Shown: positions 16,707-26,400 of the stretch, one piece after another
How positions within the stretch are numbered: position 1 is the first letter of the stretch
Layout: each line of letters opens with the position of its first letter
Origin: Pseudomonas sp. P7548
GTDB lineage: Bacteria > Pseudomonadota > Gammaproteobacteria > Pseudomonadales > Pseudomonadaceae
Direction of reading: 5' to 3'
Assembly (NCBI RefSeq): GCF_013386585.1
Contig: NZ_JACARO010000070.1
Location: forward strand, 19,111-83,110
Length of the DNA stretch: 64,000 bases
The notes under the pieces: model-generated
The model's database searches: none
The model's input: the letters and a program-made list of their open reading frames with translations, nothing else
What the model was told of the DNA's origin: nothing
Program-made: the position numbers and the translations under genes

Positions 16707-19541
16707 TCAGGCCCGGTCACGCGCCAGCAATGGTTTCAAGTAGTAACCAGTATGGGATTGCGGCATTTCGCTGACCTGCTCCGGCGTACCCACCGCGATG
16801 ATCTGGCCACCCTTGGAGCCGCCTTCCGGCCCCAGGTCGACCAGCCAGTCGGCGGTCTTGATCACATCCAGGTTGTGCTCGATCACCACCACCGTGTTGC
16901 CGTGATCGCGCAGACGGTGCAGTACGTCCAGCAGTTGCTGGATATCCGCGAAGTGCAGGCCGGTGGTTGGTTCATCAAGGATATACAAGGTCTTGCCGGT
17001 ATCGCGCTTGGACAGCTCGCGGGACAGTTTCACCCGCTGCGCCTCACCACCGGACAACGTGGTCGCCGATTGACCCAGCTTGATATACGACAAGCCCACG
17101 TCCATCAATGTCTGCAGCTTGCGCGCCAGTGCCGGTACCGCATCGAAGAACTCCCGGGCTTCCTCAATGGTCATTTCGAGGGTCTCGTGGATGCTCTTGC
17201 CCTTGTACTTGATCTCCAGGGTCTCGCGGTTATAGCGCTTGCTCTTGCACACGTCGCACGGCACGTAGATGTCCGGCAGGAAGTGCATCTCCACCTTGAT
17301 CAAGCCATCGCCCTGGCATGCCTCACAGCGGCCGCCCTTGACGTTGAACGAGAAACGACCAGGCCCGTAACCCCGTGAGCGGGATTCCGGAACACCCGCG
17401 AACAACTCGCGAATCGGCGTAAACAAGCCGGTGTAGGTCGCCGGGTTGGAGCGCGGTGTGCGGCCAATCGGGCTCTGGTCGATATCGACCACTTTGTCCA
17501 AGTGCTCCAGGCCCTTGATGCTGTCGTGTGCCGCCGCTTCCAGGGTGGTCGCACCGTTCAAGGCGGTGGCACTCAACGGGAACAGCGTGTTGTTGATCAG
17601 CGTCGACTTGCCCGAGCCGGAAACCCCGGTCACACACGTCAGCAGGCCCAGCGGAATCTCCAGGTCGACATTGCGCAGGTTGTTGCCACGCGCGCCCTTG
17701 AGGTGCAGCGCCAGCTTCTTGTTGCGCGGTGTACGCTTGGCTGGCACTTCAATTTTCACTCGGCCAGACAGGTATTTGCCGGTCAGCGAATCGGGGTGAG
17801 CCATGACCTCGGCCGGCGTGCCCTCGGCCACAATGTGCCCACCGTGCACGCCCGCACCTGGGCCGATATCGACTACGTAATCGGCCAGGCGGATCGCGTC
17901 CTCATCGTGCTCGACCACGATCACCGTGTTGCCGATATCGCGCAGGTGTTTCAACGTGCCCAACAGGCGGTCGTTGTCTCGCTGGTGCAAGCCGATCGAA
18001 GGCTCGTCGAGGATGTACAGCACGCCGACCAGGCCGGCACCAATCTGGCTGGCCAGGCGAATCCGCTGGGCTTCGCCGCCCGACAAGGTATCGGCACTGC
18101 GATCCAGCGACAGGTAGTCCAGGCCTACGTTGACCAGGAACTGCAGCCGCTCGCGAATCTCCTTGAGGATCTTGTCGGCAATCTCGCCACGGCGTCCCGT
18201 CAGCTTGAGCACACCGAAGTACTCGCAGGCATCGCCGATCGGCAGGCTGGTGACAGCCGGCAACGTCTTCTCACCGACCCACACATGGCGAGCCTCGCGA
18301 CGCAGGCGCGTACCGCGGCAATCCGGGCAGGGCTGGGTGCTGAGGAACTTCGCCAATTCTTCACGCACGCTCGCCGATTCAGTCTCGCGATAGCGACGTT
18401 CCAGGTTCGGCACGATGCCTTCGAACGGGTGGGACCGCTTGACGATGTCGCCACGGTCGTTCAGGTATTTGAAATCGACGTTCTGCGAACCGCTGCCATG
18501 CAGGATGACTTTCTGCTGTTCGGCTGGCAGTTGGTTGAACGGCACTTCCAGGCTGAACTTATAGTGGGCCGCCAACGACCCGAGCATCTGGAAGTAGTAG
18601 ACGTTACGCCTGTCCCAGCCGCGTATCGCCCCCTCCGCCAGCGTCAATTCGCCGTTAACCAGGCGCTTGATGTCGAAGAACTGCTTGACCCCCAGACCAT
18701 CGCAGGTCGGGCAGGCGCCGGCCGGGTTGTTGAAGGAAAACAGCTTGGGTTCCAGCTCGCTGATGGCGTGGCCGCAGATCGGGCAGGCAAAGCGTGCGGA
18801 GAAGATGATTTCTTCACCCGGCTCGTCATCCATCGGCGCCACGAGGGCAATGCCGTCCGCCAGCTTCAACGCGGTCTCGAAGGACTCCGCCAGGCGCTGC
18901 TGCAAGTCCGCCCGTACCTTGAAGCGGTCGACCACCACGTCGATCGAATGCTTCTTCTGTTTGTCGAGCTTCGGCGCTTCATCCAGCTCATACAGCTTGC
19001 CGTTGATGCGTGCGCGCACAAAGCCTTGGGCGCGCAGTTCTTCGAACACGGAGAGGTGTTCACCCTTGCGCTCACGGATCACCGGTGCCAACAACATCAG
19101 CTTGGCGCCTTCCGGCTGGGCCAGCACCAGGTCGACCATCTGGCTGACGGTCTGGGCTTCCAGGGGAATGTCGTGGTCGGGGCAGCGCGGAATACCGACT
19201 CGCGCATACAGCAGGCGCAGGTAGTCGTAGATTTCGGTGATGGTGCCCACGGTGGAGCGCGGGTTGTGGGAGGTCGATTTCTGCTCGATGGAAATCGCCG
19301 GCGACAGGCCTTCGATGGTATCGACGTCGGGTTTTTCCATCATCGACAGGAACTGGCGGGCGTAGGCCGACAGCGATTCCACGTAACGACGCTGGCCTTC
19401 GGCGTACAGCGTGTCGAACGCCAGGGACGATTTGCCGGACCCGGACAAGCCGGTGATGACGATCAGTTTGTCCCGGGGCAGGGTCAGGTCGATGTTCTTC
19501 AGGTTGTGGGTTCTAGCCCCACGAATCAGGATCTTGTCCAA
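16707..19541 (-). CDS. uvrA: UvrABC excision nuclease subunit A
   Basis: The 944-residue ABC-type ATPase finds bulky DNA lesions and loads UvrB. Two Walker A motifs (GLSGSGKSS, GVSGSGKST), two LSGGEAQR signatures and zinc fingers (CPICGH, CEACQGDG with CDVC) are visible. I chose the TTG at 19541 (DKILIRGARTHNLKN follows) because that is where family similarity begins; the open frame continues 92 codons upstream without conservation and would cover the LexA box. Convergent with ftnA and divergent from the MFS gene. Confidence 0.96.
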   Translation of the reverse strand: MDKILIRGARTHNLKNIDLTLPRDKLIVITGLSGSGKSSLAFDTLYAEGQRRYVESLSAYARQFLSMMEKPDVDTIEGLSPAISIEQKSTSHNPRSTVGTITEIYDYLRLLYARVGIPRCPDHDIPLEAQTVSQMVDLVLAQPEGAKLMLLAPVIRERKGEHLSVFEELRAQGFVRARINGKLYELDEAPKLDKQKKHSIDVVVDRFKVRADLQQRLAESFETALKLADGIALVAPMDDEPGEEIIFSARFACPICGHAISELEPKLFSFNNPAGACPTCDGLGVKQFFDIKRLVNGELTLAEGAIRGWDRRNVYYFQMLGSLAAHYKFSLEVPFNQLPAEQQKVILHGSGSQNVDFKYLNDRGDIVKRSHPFEGIVPNLERRYRETESASVREELAKFLSTQPCPDCRGTRLRREARHVWVGEKTLPAVTSLPIGDACEYFGVLKLTGRRGEIADKILKEIRERLQFLVNVGLDYLSLDRSADTLSGGEAQRIRLASQIGAGLVGVLYILDEPSIGLHQRDNDRLLGTLKHLRDIGNTVIVVEHDEDAIRLADYVVDIGPGAGVHGGHIVAEGTPAEVMAHPDSLTGKYLSGRVKIEVPAKRTPRNKKLALHLKGARGNNLRNVDLEIPLGLLTCVTGVSGSGKSTLINNTLFPLSATALNGATTLEAAAHDSIKGLEHLDKVVDIDQSPIGRTPRSNPATYTGLFTPIRELFAGVPESRSRGYGPGRFSFNVKGGRCEACQGDGLIKVEMHFLPDIYVPCDVCKSKRYNRETLEIKYKGKSIHETLEMTIEEAREFFDAVPALARKLQTLMDVGLSYIKLGQSATTLSGGEAQRVKLSRELSKRDTGKTLYILDEPTTGLHFADIQQLLDVLHRLRDHGNTVVVIEHNLDVIKTADWLVDLGPEGGSKGGQIIAVGTPEQVSEMPQSHTGYYLKPLLARDRA

Positions 19542-19591
19542 GATGGCCTCGCTCGGCGGGCGTAAATAATGCTGGAGTATACGGCTAAAGA

Positions 19592-19607
19592 CTGGATGAA
19601 TATACAC
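19592..19607 (-). promoter_or_regulatory. LexA (SOS) box of uvrA
   Basis: Read on the minus strand the sequence is GTGTATATTCATCCAG, which differs at two positions from the E. coli uvrA SOS box as I remember it and fits CTG-N10-CAG apart from the first base. It lies about 50 bases upstream of the uvrA start, inside the uvrA/MFS divergent region. Confidence 0.8.
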
Positions 19608-19719
19608 TGTCAAAAGGCCGCTTGCAGCCTTACATGAAAGCTGCGCGGCAAAGCGCCGCATATACCCTCTCAATCGATGGGACTGGTAGAATCGCCGCCG
19701 GTTCACACGAGGTTTTTCC

Positions 19720-21114
19720 ATGCACGATCCCCACAGCGAACGCATGAGTAGCGGCGAGACCCGAGCAGCAAGCGGTCTGGCCCTGGTGTTCGCCTTCCGT
19801 ATGCTTGGCATGTTCATGGTGTTGCCGGTGCTGGCGACTTATGGGATGGACCTCGCAGGCGCGACCCCCGCTTTGATCGGCTTGGCGATTGGCGCCTATG
19901 GCCTGACCCAGGCTATTTTCCAGATCCCCTTCGGGATCATTTCCGACCGTATCGGCCGCCGCCCGGTGATCTATCTGGGATTGATCGTCTTTGCCCTAGG
20001 CAGCGTGCTCGCCGCTCAGTCAGATTCTATTTGGGGCGTGATTGCCGGCCGCGTCCTGCAAGGTGCCGGCGCGATTTCTGCTGCCGTCATGGCCTTGCTG
20101 TCGGACCTCACCCGTGAACAACACCGCACCAAGGCCATGGCCATGATCGGCATGACCATCGGCCTGTCGTTCGCCGTGGCCATGGTGGTCGGCCCCTTGC
20201 TCACACGTGCGTTCGGCTTGCACGGTCTGTTTCTCGCAACGGGCGGCATGGCATTGTTCGGCATCGTGATCGTGGCCTTCATGGTGCCGCGTTCTACCGG
20301 CACCTTGCAGCACCGCGAATCCGGTGTGGCGCGCAAGGCGTTGCTGCCGACGCTCAAGCATCCGGACCTGCTGCGCCTGGATTTAGGTATCTTCGTGTTG
20401 CACGCGATGCTGATGTGCAGCTTCGTTGCCTTGCCCCTGGCGCTGGTCGAAAAAGCCGGCCTGCCCAAGGAACAGCACTGGTGGGTCTACCTCACCGCGC
20501 TGCTGATTTCGTTCTTCGCCATGATCCCGTTCATCATCTATGGCGAGAAAAAACGCAAGATGAAACAAGTGCTGCTCGGCGCCGTCGCGACGCTGATGCT
20601 CACTGAGCTATTCTTCTGGCAGTTCGGCGACAGCCTGCGGGCGCTGGTGATCGGTACGGTGGTGTTCTTCACCGCGTTCAACCTGCTGGAAGCCTCGTTG
20701 CCTTCGCTGATCAGTAAAGTTTCACCGGCCGGTGGCAAGGGCACGGCAATGGGGGTGTATTCCACCAGCCAGTTCCTTGGCTCTGCGTTGGGCGGCATCA
20801 TGGGTGGCTGGATGTTCCAGCATGGCGGTTTGTCGGTTGTCTTCCTGGGATGCGCCGGGCTGGCTGCACTTTGGTTAGCCTTTGCTGTTACCATGCGCGA
20901 ACCGCCATACGTCACAAGCCTGCGCCTGCCTTTGTCGCCCGAAGCAATTCGTGAAGCCGGCCTGGTAGAGCGCCTTAAGGCCGTTGTTGGGGTAACAGAT
21001 GCGGTAGTGATCGCCGAAGAAGCCGCCATCTACATCAAATTGGACACCGAATTATTGGATCGCGCGACGCTCGAGCAACTGGTCAACCCAGTGCCGACAG
21101 CGCGCCCAGCCTAG
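19720..21114 (+). CDS. YajR-like MFS transporter
   Basis: The 464-residue protein has 12 hydrophobic segments. The MFS signature between TM2 and TM3 reads FGIISDRIGRRPVIYLG. After the last TM there is a soluble tail (about residues 395-455, LSPEAIREAGLVERLKAV...) resembling the small ferredoxin-fold domain of E. coli YajR. The substrate is unknown; drug or metabolite/proton antiport is the usual guess. It lies between uvrA and ssb, as in other pseudomonads. ATG 19720 is used; ATG 19744 is a possible alternative. Confidence 0.85.
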   Translation: MHDPHSERMSSGETRAASGLALVFAFRMLGMFMVLPVLATYGMDLAGATPALIGLAIGAYGLTQAIFQIPFGIISDRIGRRPVIYLGLIVFALGSVLAAQSDSIWGVIAGRVLQGAGAISAAVMALLSDLTREQHRTKAMAMIGMTIGLSFAVAMVVGPLLTRAFGLHGLFLATGGMALFGIVIVAFMVPRSTGTLQHRESGVARKALLPTLKHPDLLRLDLGIFVLHAMLMCSFVALPLALVEKAGLPKEQHWWVYLTALLISFFAMIPFIIYGEKKRKMKQVLLGAVATLMLTELFFWQFGDSLRALVIGTVVFFTAFNLLEASLPSLISKVSPAGGKGTAMGVYSTSQFLGSALGGIMGGWMFQHGGLSVVFLGCAGLAALWLAFAVTMREPPYVTSLRLPLSPEAIREAGLVERLKAVVGVTDAVVIAEEAAIYIKLDTELLDRATLEQLVNPVPTARPA

Positions 21115-21123
21115 GAGAACGTT

Positions 21124-21639
21124 ATGGCCCGTGGGGTTAACAAAGTCATATTGGTCGGTACTTGCGGCCAGGATCCCGAAGTTCGCTACTTGCCTAACGG
21201 TAACGCCGTGACCAACCTGAGTCTGGCGACCAGCGAACAGTGGACCGACAAGCAGACCGGCCAGAAGGTCGAGAAAACCGAATGGCACCGTGTGTCGATG
21301 TTCGGCAAGGTCGCCGAGATCGCCGGTGAATACCTGCGCAAAGGTTCGCAGGTCTACATCGAAGGCAAGCTGCAGACCCGCGAGTGGGAAAAAGACGGTA
21401 TCAAGCGTTACACCACTGAAATCGTGGTCGACATGCAAGGAACCATGCAACTGCTGGGCGGCCGTCCACAGGGCGACCAACAGGGCCAGGGCGGCATGTC
21501 CAACTCGGCACCACGTCCACAGCAGTCGCGTCCACAGCCAAGCCAGCAGCCACAGCGTGAGTCGCGTCCAGCGCCACAGCAGGCCGCTCCGCAACCGGCT
21601 CCGGATTTCGACAGCTTTGATGACGATATCCCGTTCTAA
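21124..21639 (+). CDS. ssb: Single-stranded DNA-binding protein
   Basis: The 171-residue SSB has the N-terminal OB fold (ARGVNKVILVGTCGQDPEVRY, EWHRVSMFGKVAEIAGEYL), a Gln/Pro-rich linker (residues 112-160) and the acidic tip FDDDIPF that recruits repair and replication proteins. GGAGAACGTT precedes the ATG. It is 9 bases after the MFS gene, so the two may be co-transcribed. Confidence 0.98.
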   Translation: MARGVNKVILVGTCGQDPEVRYLPNGNAVTNLSLATSEQWTDKQTGQKVEKTEWHRVSMFGKVAEIAGEYLRKGSQVYIEGKLQTREWEKDGIKRYTTEIVVDMQGTMQLLGGRPQGDQQGQGGMSNSAPRPQQSRPQPSQQPQRESRPAPQQAAPQPAPDFDSFDDDIPF

Positions 21640-21657
21640 GGTCTAAGACCCGCAACA

Positions 21658-21698
21658 CCAAAGCCCCCGACCGCGAAAGCGCCGGGGGTTTTTTATGG
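21658..21698. terminator. Terminator between ssb and the LysR gene
   Basis: AAGCCCCCG and CGGGGGTT-type arms pair around a GC-rich loop and are followed by TTTTTT; A residues on the other side make it plausibly bidirectional for the convergent LysR gene. Confidence 0.88.
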
Positions 21699-21705
21699 CC
21701 CGTGA

Positions 21706-22620
21706 TCAGGCATCCGTCGACGCGGCCGTTACCACCATCTCCTTGAACCGTTGCAATACCGCCGAGCCATCGCCGATCCGTGTTGCCAAATGCAGCGGCG
21801 CCACCAGGCTCTGGCATTCCGTCAGCGCTCGATAAACGATTCCGTCGCCACGCAGCCGCTGCATGGAGGCCGGCACGATGGACACGCCCAGGCCTGCCGC
21901 CACCAAACTGAGTGTCGCAGTCATGCGCGGCGCTTCCTGGACCACCTGGGGGCTGAACCCGGCCTCACGGCAGGCCACCAGGATTGCGTCGTACAACCCC
22001 AATCCCACTCGACGGCGATAGAGCACAAAGGATTCGGTCGCCAGGGCCTTCAAGGGCAGGGGAGAGTCCGCATCGAGTGCCAGCGGATGGTCGGTGGGCA
22101 GCGCCAGCAACATGGGCTCCACCAGGATCGGTTCATCCTGCAGCGATTGAGTGCCGCTCAGCGGCGAGCGAATAAACGCCGCGTCGAGCTTCTCGTGCTC
22201 CAGCGCGTCCAGCAGTTCGCCAGTACCGGCTTCCTCCAGCACCACAGAGACGCCGACAAAAGTTTCGCGAAACAACCGCAACACACTCGGCACAAAAGGG
22301 TGCAAGGCCGCCGAACTCGTAAAACCGATGGCCAGGCGCCCTCGTTCACCCCGTGCGGCACGGCGCACCACGTCGGCGATGCCCTCAGCCCGGGAGAGAA
22401 TTTCCCGCGCTTCATCCAGTAGCGCCAGCCCGGCAGTGGTGGGGCGCACGCCTCTGGGCAGGCGCTCCATCAAGACCACTCCCAACTCCGCCTCAAGGCT
22501 TTGCAACAGGCGCGTCAACGGCGGCTGCTGCATGCCCAGGCGTTCGGCGGCGCGGGTGATATAGCCTTCTTCGGCAATCGCGACAAAGGCCTTGAGCTGG
22601 CGGAGTTCCAACATAGTCAT
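21706..22620 (-). CDS. LysR-family transcriptional regulator
   Basis: Starting at MTMLELRQLKAFVAIAEEG, the 304-residue protein has the N-terminal winged helix (AAERLGMQQPPLTRLLQSLE) and a type 2 periplasmic-binding-like sensor domain. An ATG 6 bases further in (22614) is equally plausible because GGAA sits 4 and 10 bases upstream of the two. The glutamine-rich recognition helix MQQPPLTR resembles BenM/CatR-type regulators. It is divergent from tam with a 95-base gap, so tam is a possible target; the inducer is unknown. Confidence 0.88.
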   Translation of the reverse strand: MTMLELRQLKAFVAIAEEGYITRAAERLGMQQPPLTRLLQSLEAELGVVLMERLPRGVRPTTAGLALLDEAREILSRAEGIADVVRRAARGERGRLAIGFTSSAALHPFVPSVLRLFRETFVGVSVVLEEAGTGELLDALEHEKLDAAFIRSPLSGTQSLQDEPILVEPMLLALPTDHPLALDADSPLPLKALATESFVLYRRRVGLGLYDAILVACREAGFSPQVVQEAPRMTATLSLVAAGLGVSIVPASMQRLRGDGIVYRALTECQSLVAPLHLATRIGDGSAVLQRFKEMVVTAASTDA

Positions 22621-22715
22621 ACTTTCCGGGTATGGGAGTGCTCCAATCCTGGCATTTGTTCTCATGGCTCACAAGATTTAGGCTGTAGCCAACCTCAAAA
22701 AGAAGGAAAGCCGTG

Positions 22716-23477
22716 ATGACCTGGTCTGCCAAGCAGTACACGATGTTCGAACAACAGCGCACCCGTCCCGTCCGTGACCTGGTCGCGGCTATCCCGAATA
22801 CCGAAGTGCGCAACGCCGTCGACCTGGGGTGCGGGCCGGGAAACTCCACCGAAGTGTTGGCCGAGCGTTATCCACAGGCCCACGTCACTGGCATGGACAG
22901 CTCCGATGACATGTTGGTCGATGCACGCAAGCGCCTACCCGAACTGGCCTTTGAACTGGCGGATATTGGCGCCTGGAACCCTGCGCAACACTACGACGTG
23001 ATACTGGCGAACGCCTCCCTGCAATGGCTGCCGGACCACGCCACGCTTTATCCACACTTGGTCCACCAGCTCACCCCCGGTGGCACGCTGGCGGTACAAA
23101 CTCCGGACAATCTCGACGAACCTGCACACCGCCTGGCCCGTGAAGTGGCAGCCGATGGCCCGTGGTCCGTGAAGATCGGCGCGGTCAAGCACAACGAACG
23201 GCATGCGGCGAGCTACTACTACGAGCTGCTGAGCAAACACTGCAGCACCGTCGATGTGTGGCGCACCACCTACCAGCATCCGTTGGCCGATCACGGGGCG
23301 GTCGTGGAATGGTTCAAGGCCTCGGCCCTGAGGCCCTTCCTTGCACCGTTGACCGATAGCGAAAAAGCCGCCTTCCTACAGGAATACAAGGCGCGGATCA
23401 CCCAAGCTTATCCAGCCCTGAGCGATGGCACCGTACTGCTGCCATTCCCGCGCCTGTTCATCATTGCGACCCGCTGA
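22716..23477 (+). CDS. tam: Trans-aconitate 2-methyltransferase
   Basis: The 253-residue class I SAM-dependent enzyme carries the VDLGCGPGNSTE motif I (residues 36-47) and family segments ANASLQWLPDH and TPGGTLAVQTPDN, which match Tam. It methylates trans-aconitate, an inhibitory by-product of the TCA intermediate cis-aconitate. ATG 22716 follows AAGGAAAG; GTG 22713 is an alternative. It is convergent with the following isochorismatase-fold gene. Confidence 0.92.
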   Translation: MTWSAKQYTMFEQQRTRPVRDLVAAIPNTEVRNAVDLGCGPGNSTEVLAERYPQAHVTGMDSSDDMLVDARKRLPELAFELADIGAWNPAQHYDVILANASLQWLPDHATLYPHLVHQLTPGGTLAVQTPDNLDEPAHRLAREVAADGPWSVKIGAVKHNERHAASYYYELLSKHCSTVDVWRTTYQHPLADHGAVVEWFKASALRPFLAPLTDSEKAAFLQEYKARITQAYPALSDGTVLLPFPRLFIIATR

Positions 23478-23498
23478 TACCTGGCCGGCAAGTGGCGG

Positions 23499-24062
23499 TC
23501 ATGCCGCCGCCGCTTGCGCTTTCAAGTACTCATCCGCCGACAGCACGTCTGCATACGCAAACCCCAGCGACGCCATATAAGCTGCGTGCGCCTGCGCCGC
23601 TGGAATCACCTGCCCGTTGAATTCCAGGTCACGGGTGGCACACGCGTCATGAATCACCGTGACCTTGTAGCCAAGATCCGCCGCTGCTCGCACCACGGCG
23701 TCGATGCACATGTGGCTCATGCTGCCGACGACGACCACGTCGGTGATGCTGCGCTGTTCCAGCAGGGTGCGCAGGTTGGTTTCACGAAACGCATTCACGA
23801 AATGTTTAAGCACCACCGGCTCGCTGCCTTCGTTCAGCACCTTGGGGTGCAAGTGCGCACCTTCGGAGCCCGGGGCAAAAAAGGGCGCGTCATCGGAGGT
23901 GAACTCATGGCGCACATGAATCACCGCATCCCCCGCCTGGCGAAAAGCCTGGAGCACCTGCGCAGCCTTGTCGGCCGCGGCTTCAACGCCGTCGAGCGGC
24001 CACTTGCCCTGAGGGAAGTAGTCGTTCTGGATATCGATTAGGATGAGCGCTTGCTTGGCCAT
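23499..24062 (-). CDS. Isochorismatase-family cysteine hydrolase
   Basis: The 187-residue protein has the family triad Asp10 (LILIDIQND), Lys86 (VVLKHFVNAF) and Cys119 (GSMSHMCIDAVVR) and the usual alpha/beta hydrolase fold of nicotinamidase-like enzymes. The substrate cannot be told from sequence. It is divergent from a DJ-1/AraC-type regulator, a common regulator-enzyme pair. Confidence 0.88.
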   Translation of the reverse strand: MAKQALILIDIQNDYFPQGKWPLDGVEAAADKAAQVLQAFRQAGDAVIHVRHEFTSDDAPFFAPGSEGAHLHPKVLNEGSEPVVLKHFVNAFRETNLRTLLEQRSITDVVVVGSMSHMCIDAVVRAAADLGYKVTVIHDACATRDLEFNGQVIPAAQAHAAYMASLGFAYADVLSADEYLKAQAAAA

Positions 24063-24159
24063 GTGTGTTGCCTCGTGATGGGTTGATGGGGCTTAGTATC
24101 TTAGCTGGCGCCCGCACCCGGGATTGGCCGCACCGACAATAACAGGGGGAAAACTGACA

Positions 24160-25119
24160 ATGGCGGTTGTTGAGTTGGGTGTGTTGATCTACAGAGGTGC
24201 GCAATTGGCTGCGGTACATGGCCTGACGGACCTGTTCGGCGTCGCCAACCGGATCGCTGCCGAGCATCAATCCTCGCAACTGCCATTGTTGCGCGTCAGC
24301 CATTGGCAGGTAGACGCCACCGGCACGCCGGCCCGCGTATTTGACAGCCACCCCGGGCCAGACCAAGCCATGATGGCCGTGCTGGTGCCGCCCTCCATCG
24401 GCGAATTCACTGAAGAACAAGCGCCACCCGCTCTGCTGGAGTGGCTTCGTCAAAGACATGCCGCAGGCACCGTGCTGGGTGGCGTGTGCATCGGTTCGAT
24501 CATGCTGGCGCGCAGCGGCCTGCTGGATGGGCGCAGCGCCACCACCCATTGGTCCTCGGCCAAATCCTTTGCCCTGCGTTACCCGGCCGTGCGCCTGGAA
24601 GCCGACAAGCCAATCGTTGATGACGGCGACTTGATCACCACGGCCGGGCTGATGGCTTGGTCCGAACTCGGCCTGCGCCTGGTTGATCGCTTGATGGGGC
24701 CGAGCATTGCCGCCAGTACGGCGCGGTTCCTGGTGATCGAGCACAGCGACAGCGCCAGCCAGTGCGGCAGCAACTTCGCGCCGATTCTGGGGCATGGCGA
24801 CACCGCGATTCTCAAGGTGCAGCATTGGCTGCAAGCCAGCGGCGCGGTGGACGTGTCGGTCAGCGCGATGGCGCAGGAGGCGGGGCTGGAAGAGCGCACC
24901 TTCCTGCGGCGCTTTCGCAACGCGACGGGGCTCAAGCCCACCGAATATTGCCAGCACCTGCGGGTGGGCAAGGCGCGGCAGATGCTCGAATTCACCAACG
25001 GCACCATTGACCACATCGCCTGGACCGTGGGTTATCAGGACCCCAGTGCGTTCCGCGCCACGTTCAAGAAAATCACCGGCCTGGCACCCAGCGATTACCG
25101 CAGCCGCTTCGGCGTCTGA
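24160..25119 (+). CDS. AraC-family regulator with DJ-1/PfpI-like sensor domain
   Basis: ATG 24160 follows AGGGGGA; the frame opens earlier at 24124. The 319-residue protein has a GATase1-like N-terminal domain with the nucleophile-elbow cysteine in GGVCIGSIMLARSG and two AraC helix-turn-helix motifs at the C-terminus (SAMAQEAGLEERTFLRRFRN and IAWTVGYQDPSAFRATFKK). It probably controls the divergent isochorismatase-fold gene across a 97-base gap. GlxA-type regulators of this layout sense amines or related metabolites, but the signal here is unknown. Confidence 0.92.
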   Translation: MAVVELGVLIYRGAQLAAVHGLTDLFGVANRIAAEHQSSQLPLLRVSHWQVDATGTPARVFDSHPGPDQAMMAVLVPPSIGEFTEEQAPPALLEWLRQRHAAGTVLGGVCIGSIMLARSGLLDGRSATTHWSSAKSFALRYPAVRLEADKPIVDDGDLITTAGLMAWSELGLRLVDRLMGPSIAASTARFLVIEHSDSASQCGSNFAPILGHGDTAILKVQHWLQASGAVDVSVSAMAQEAGLEERTFLRRFRNATGLKPTEYCQHLRVGKARQMLEFTNGTIDHIAWTVGYQDPSAFRATFKKITGLAPSDYRSRFGV

Positions 25120-25290
25120 ATCGTGCAGAACGCCGCGCCATTCACGGGCCGTCGTGCAGAATAAAACAGGCCTACTGCCATCGCTTCCCCCGCAACGGCT
25201 TGATTTGTAAACCATCACGTCAGAACCGGCCTTGGCCTGATCCCTGCAACTTTCCCCTCACACACAGGGCGGGATAGCCAAGGGGGACGC

Positions 25291-26400
25291 ATGACCCCGA
25301 CTCAACGTAAAAAGCTCGTCGTTGCTCACTCCACGCGGGAGGGCGCGCCATTGCACGAGGTTCAGACCAACCTCGCCCTGGCGCGCTGGCTGGCGCAGAT
25401 TCTCGGGCTCAAATTCGGCGGCAGTTATGACCCCGGTCGGCATGCCGGCCGTGAGTTTTACTTGCTCCCCACGCAAACCTTGGTGGGTGCTGAGCAAGCG
25501 CGCCAGCTCAATATCAAAGGGCCGCAAGACCTGTGGGGCGGCTACGTCGAGCACGACTTCATCTGCACCAAGGCCATCAGTCACGGCCTGCTGGGCCCAG
25601 GCGCCAAGGCGCCCGAAGGCTGGTCGCTGTTGTTTTGCGAGCGAGTACGGCCTGTTGTGCTCGACGGCCTGAGCGTCTTCGCCCTCGACGACGCCCGGCC
25701 AGCGGCCATGCATCTGCTCAACAGCGGCCCCATCCGCTTGAAACCGGTGCATGGGTGCGCCGGACGTGGCCAGGAAGTTATCCACAACCTCGACGAATTA
25801 GAGGCTGTGCTGGCACGACCAGACAGCGAGCGCCTGTTCGACGACGGCGTGGTGCTGGAGCAAGACCTGAGCGATGTGATCACCCACAGTGTCGGCCAGA
25901 GTTTCATCGGCGATCATGTGTTCAGCTACTGTGGCGAGCAGTACCTCACAAAAGACGGGCAGGGCGAGGACGTCTACGGCGGTTCCAACCTGCTGGTGGT
26001 GCCTGGCTATTACGAAGACCTGTTGCGCCTACCACTGCCCGACGATGTGTGCGAAGCCATCGAACAAGCCCGCGTCTATGACAACGCCGCCGATGAGGCC
26101 TACCCCGGTTTCTTTGCGTCGCGGCGCAACTACGACATCGCCCAAGGCCTGGACAGCGACGGACAACGCCGCAGCGGCGTGCTCGAGCAATCCTGGCGCA
26201 TGGGCGGGGCCAGCAGCGCGGAAGTCGCGGCGCTGCAGAGCTTTATTAACCACCCGGGCCTGCGCGCCATTCAGGTGGCCTCGGTGGAAACCTACGTGGA
26301 CCAGCCCCTGCCGGCTGACGCCATTGAGGTGTATCGCGGGCCAGCGCAAAACAGCGACTTTCTTCTCAAGTATGTGACGGTTAAGGCTTATGACGGCTAG
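25291..26400 (+). CDS. DUF3182 family protein, possible ATP-grasp enzyme
   Basis: A 369-residue protein that I recognise as DUF3182. The middle part (PIRLKPVHGCAGRGQEVIHN, then VVLEQDLSDVITHSVGQ) looks like the ATP-binding part of an ATP-grasp enzyme: a lysine and a glycine-rich loop followed by a Glu-rich strand. No signal peptide or TM segment. It overlaps the next gene by 11 bases, which indicates coupled translation with the alpha/beta hydrolase. Function unknown. Confidence 0.75.
   Translation: MTPTQRKKLVVAHSTREGAPLHEVQTNLALARWLAQILGLKFGGSYDPGRHAGREFYLLPTQTLVGAEQARQLNIKGPQDLWGGYVEHDFICTKAISHGLLGPGAKAPEGWSLLFCERVRPVVLDGLSVFALDDARPAAMHLLNSGPIRLKPVHGCAGRGQEVIHNLDELEAVLARPDSERLFDDGVVLEQDLSDVITHSVGQSFIGDHVFSYCGEQYLTKDGQGEDVYGGSNLLVVPGYYEDLLRLPLPDDVCEAIEQARVYDNAADEAYPGFFASRRNYDIAQGLDSDGQRRSGVLEQSWRMGGASSAEVAALQSFINHPGLRAIQVASVETYVDQPLPADAIEVYRGPAQNSDFLLKYVTVKAYDG

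Noticed and set aside
17502..19565. 687-codon open frame antisense to uvrA
   Set aside because: It mirrors uvrA in a GC-rich gene, has no recognisable domains and no ribosome site; uvrA itself is certain.
25121..25161. Direct repeat TCGTGCAGAA at 25121 and 25152
   Set aside because: Only two copies, no symmetry and no promoter around; could be chance.
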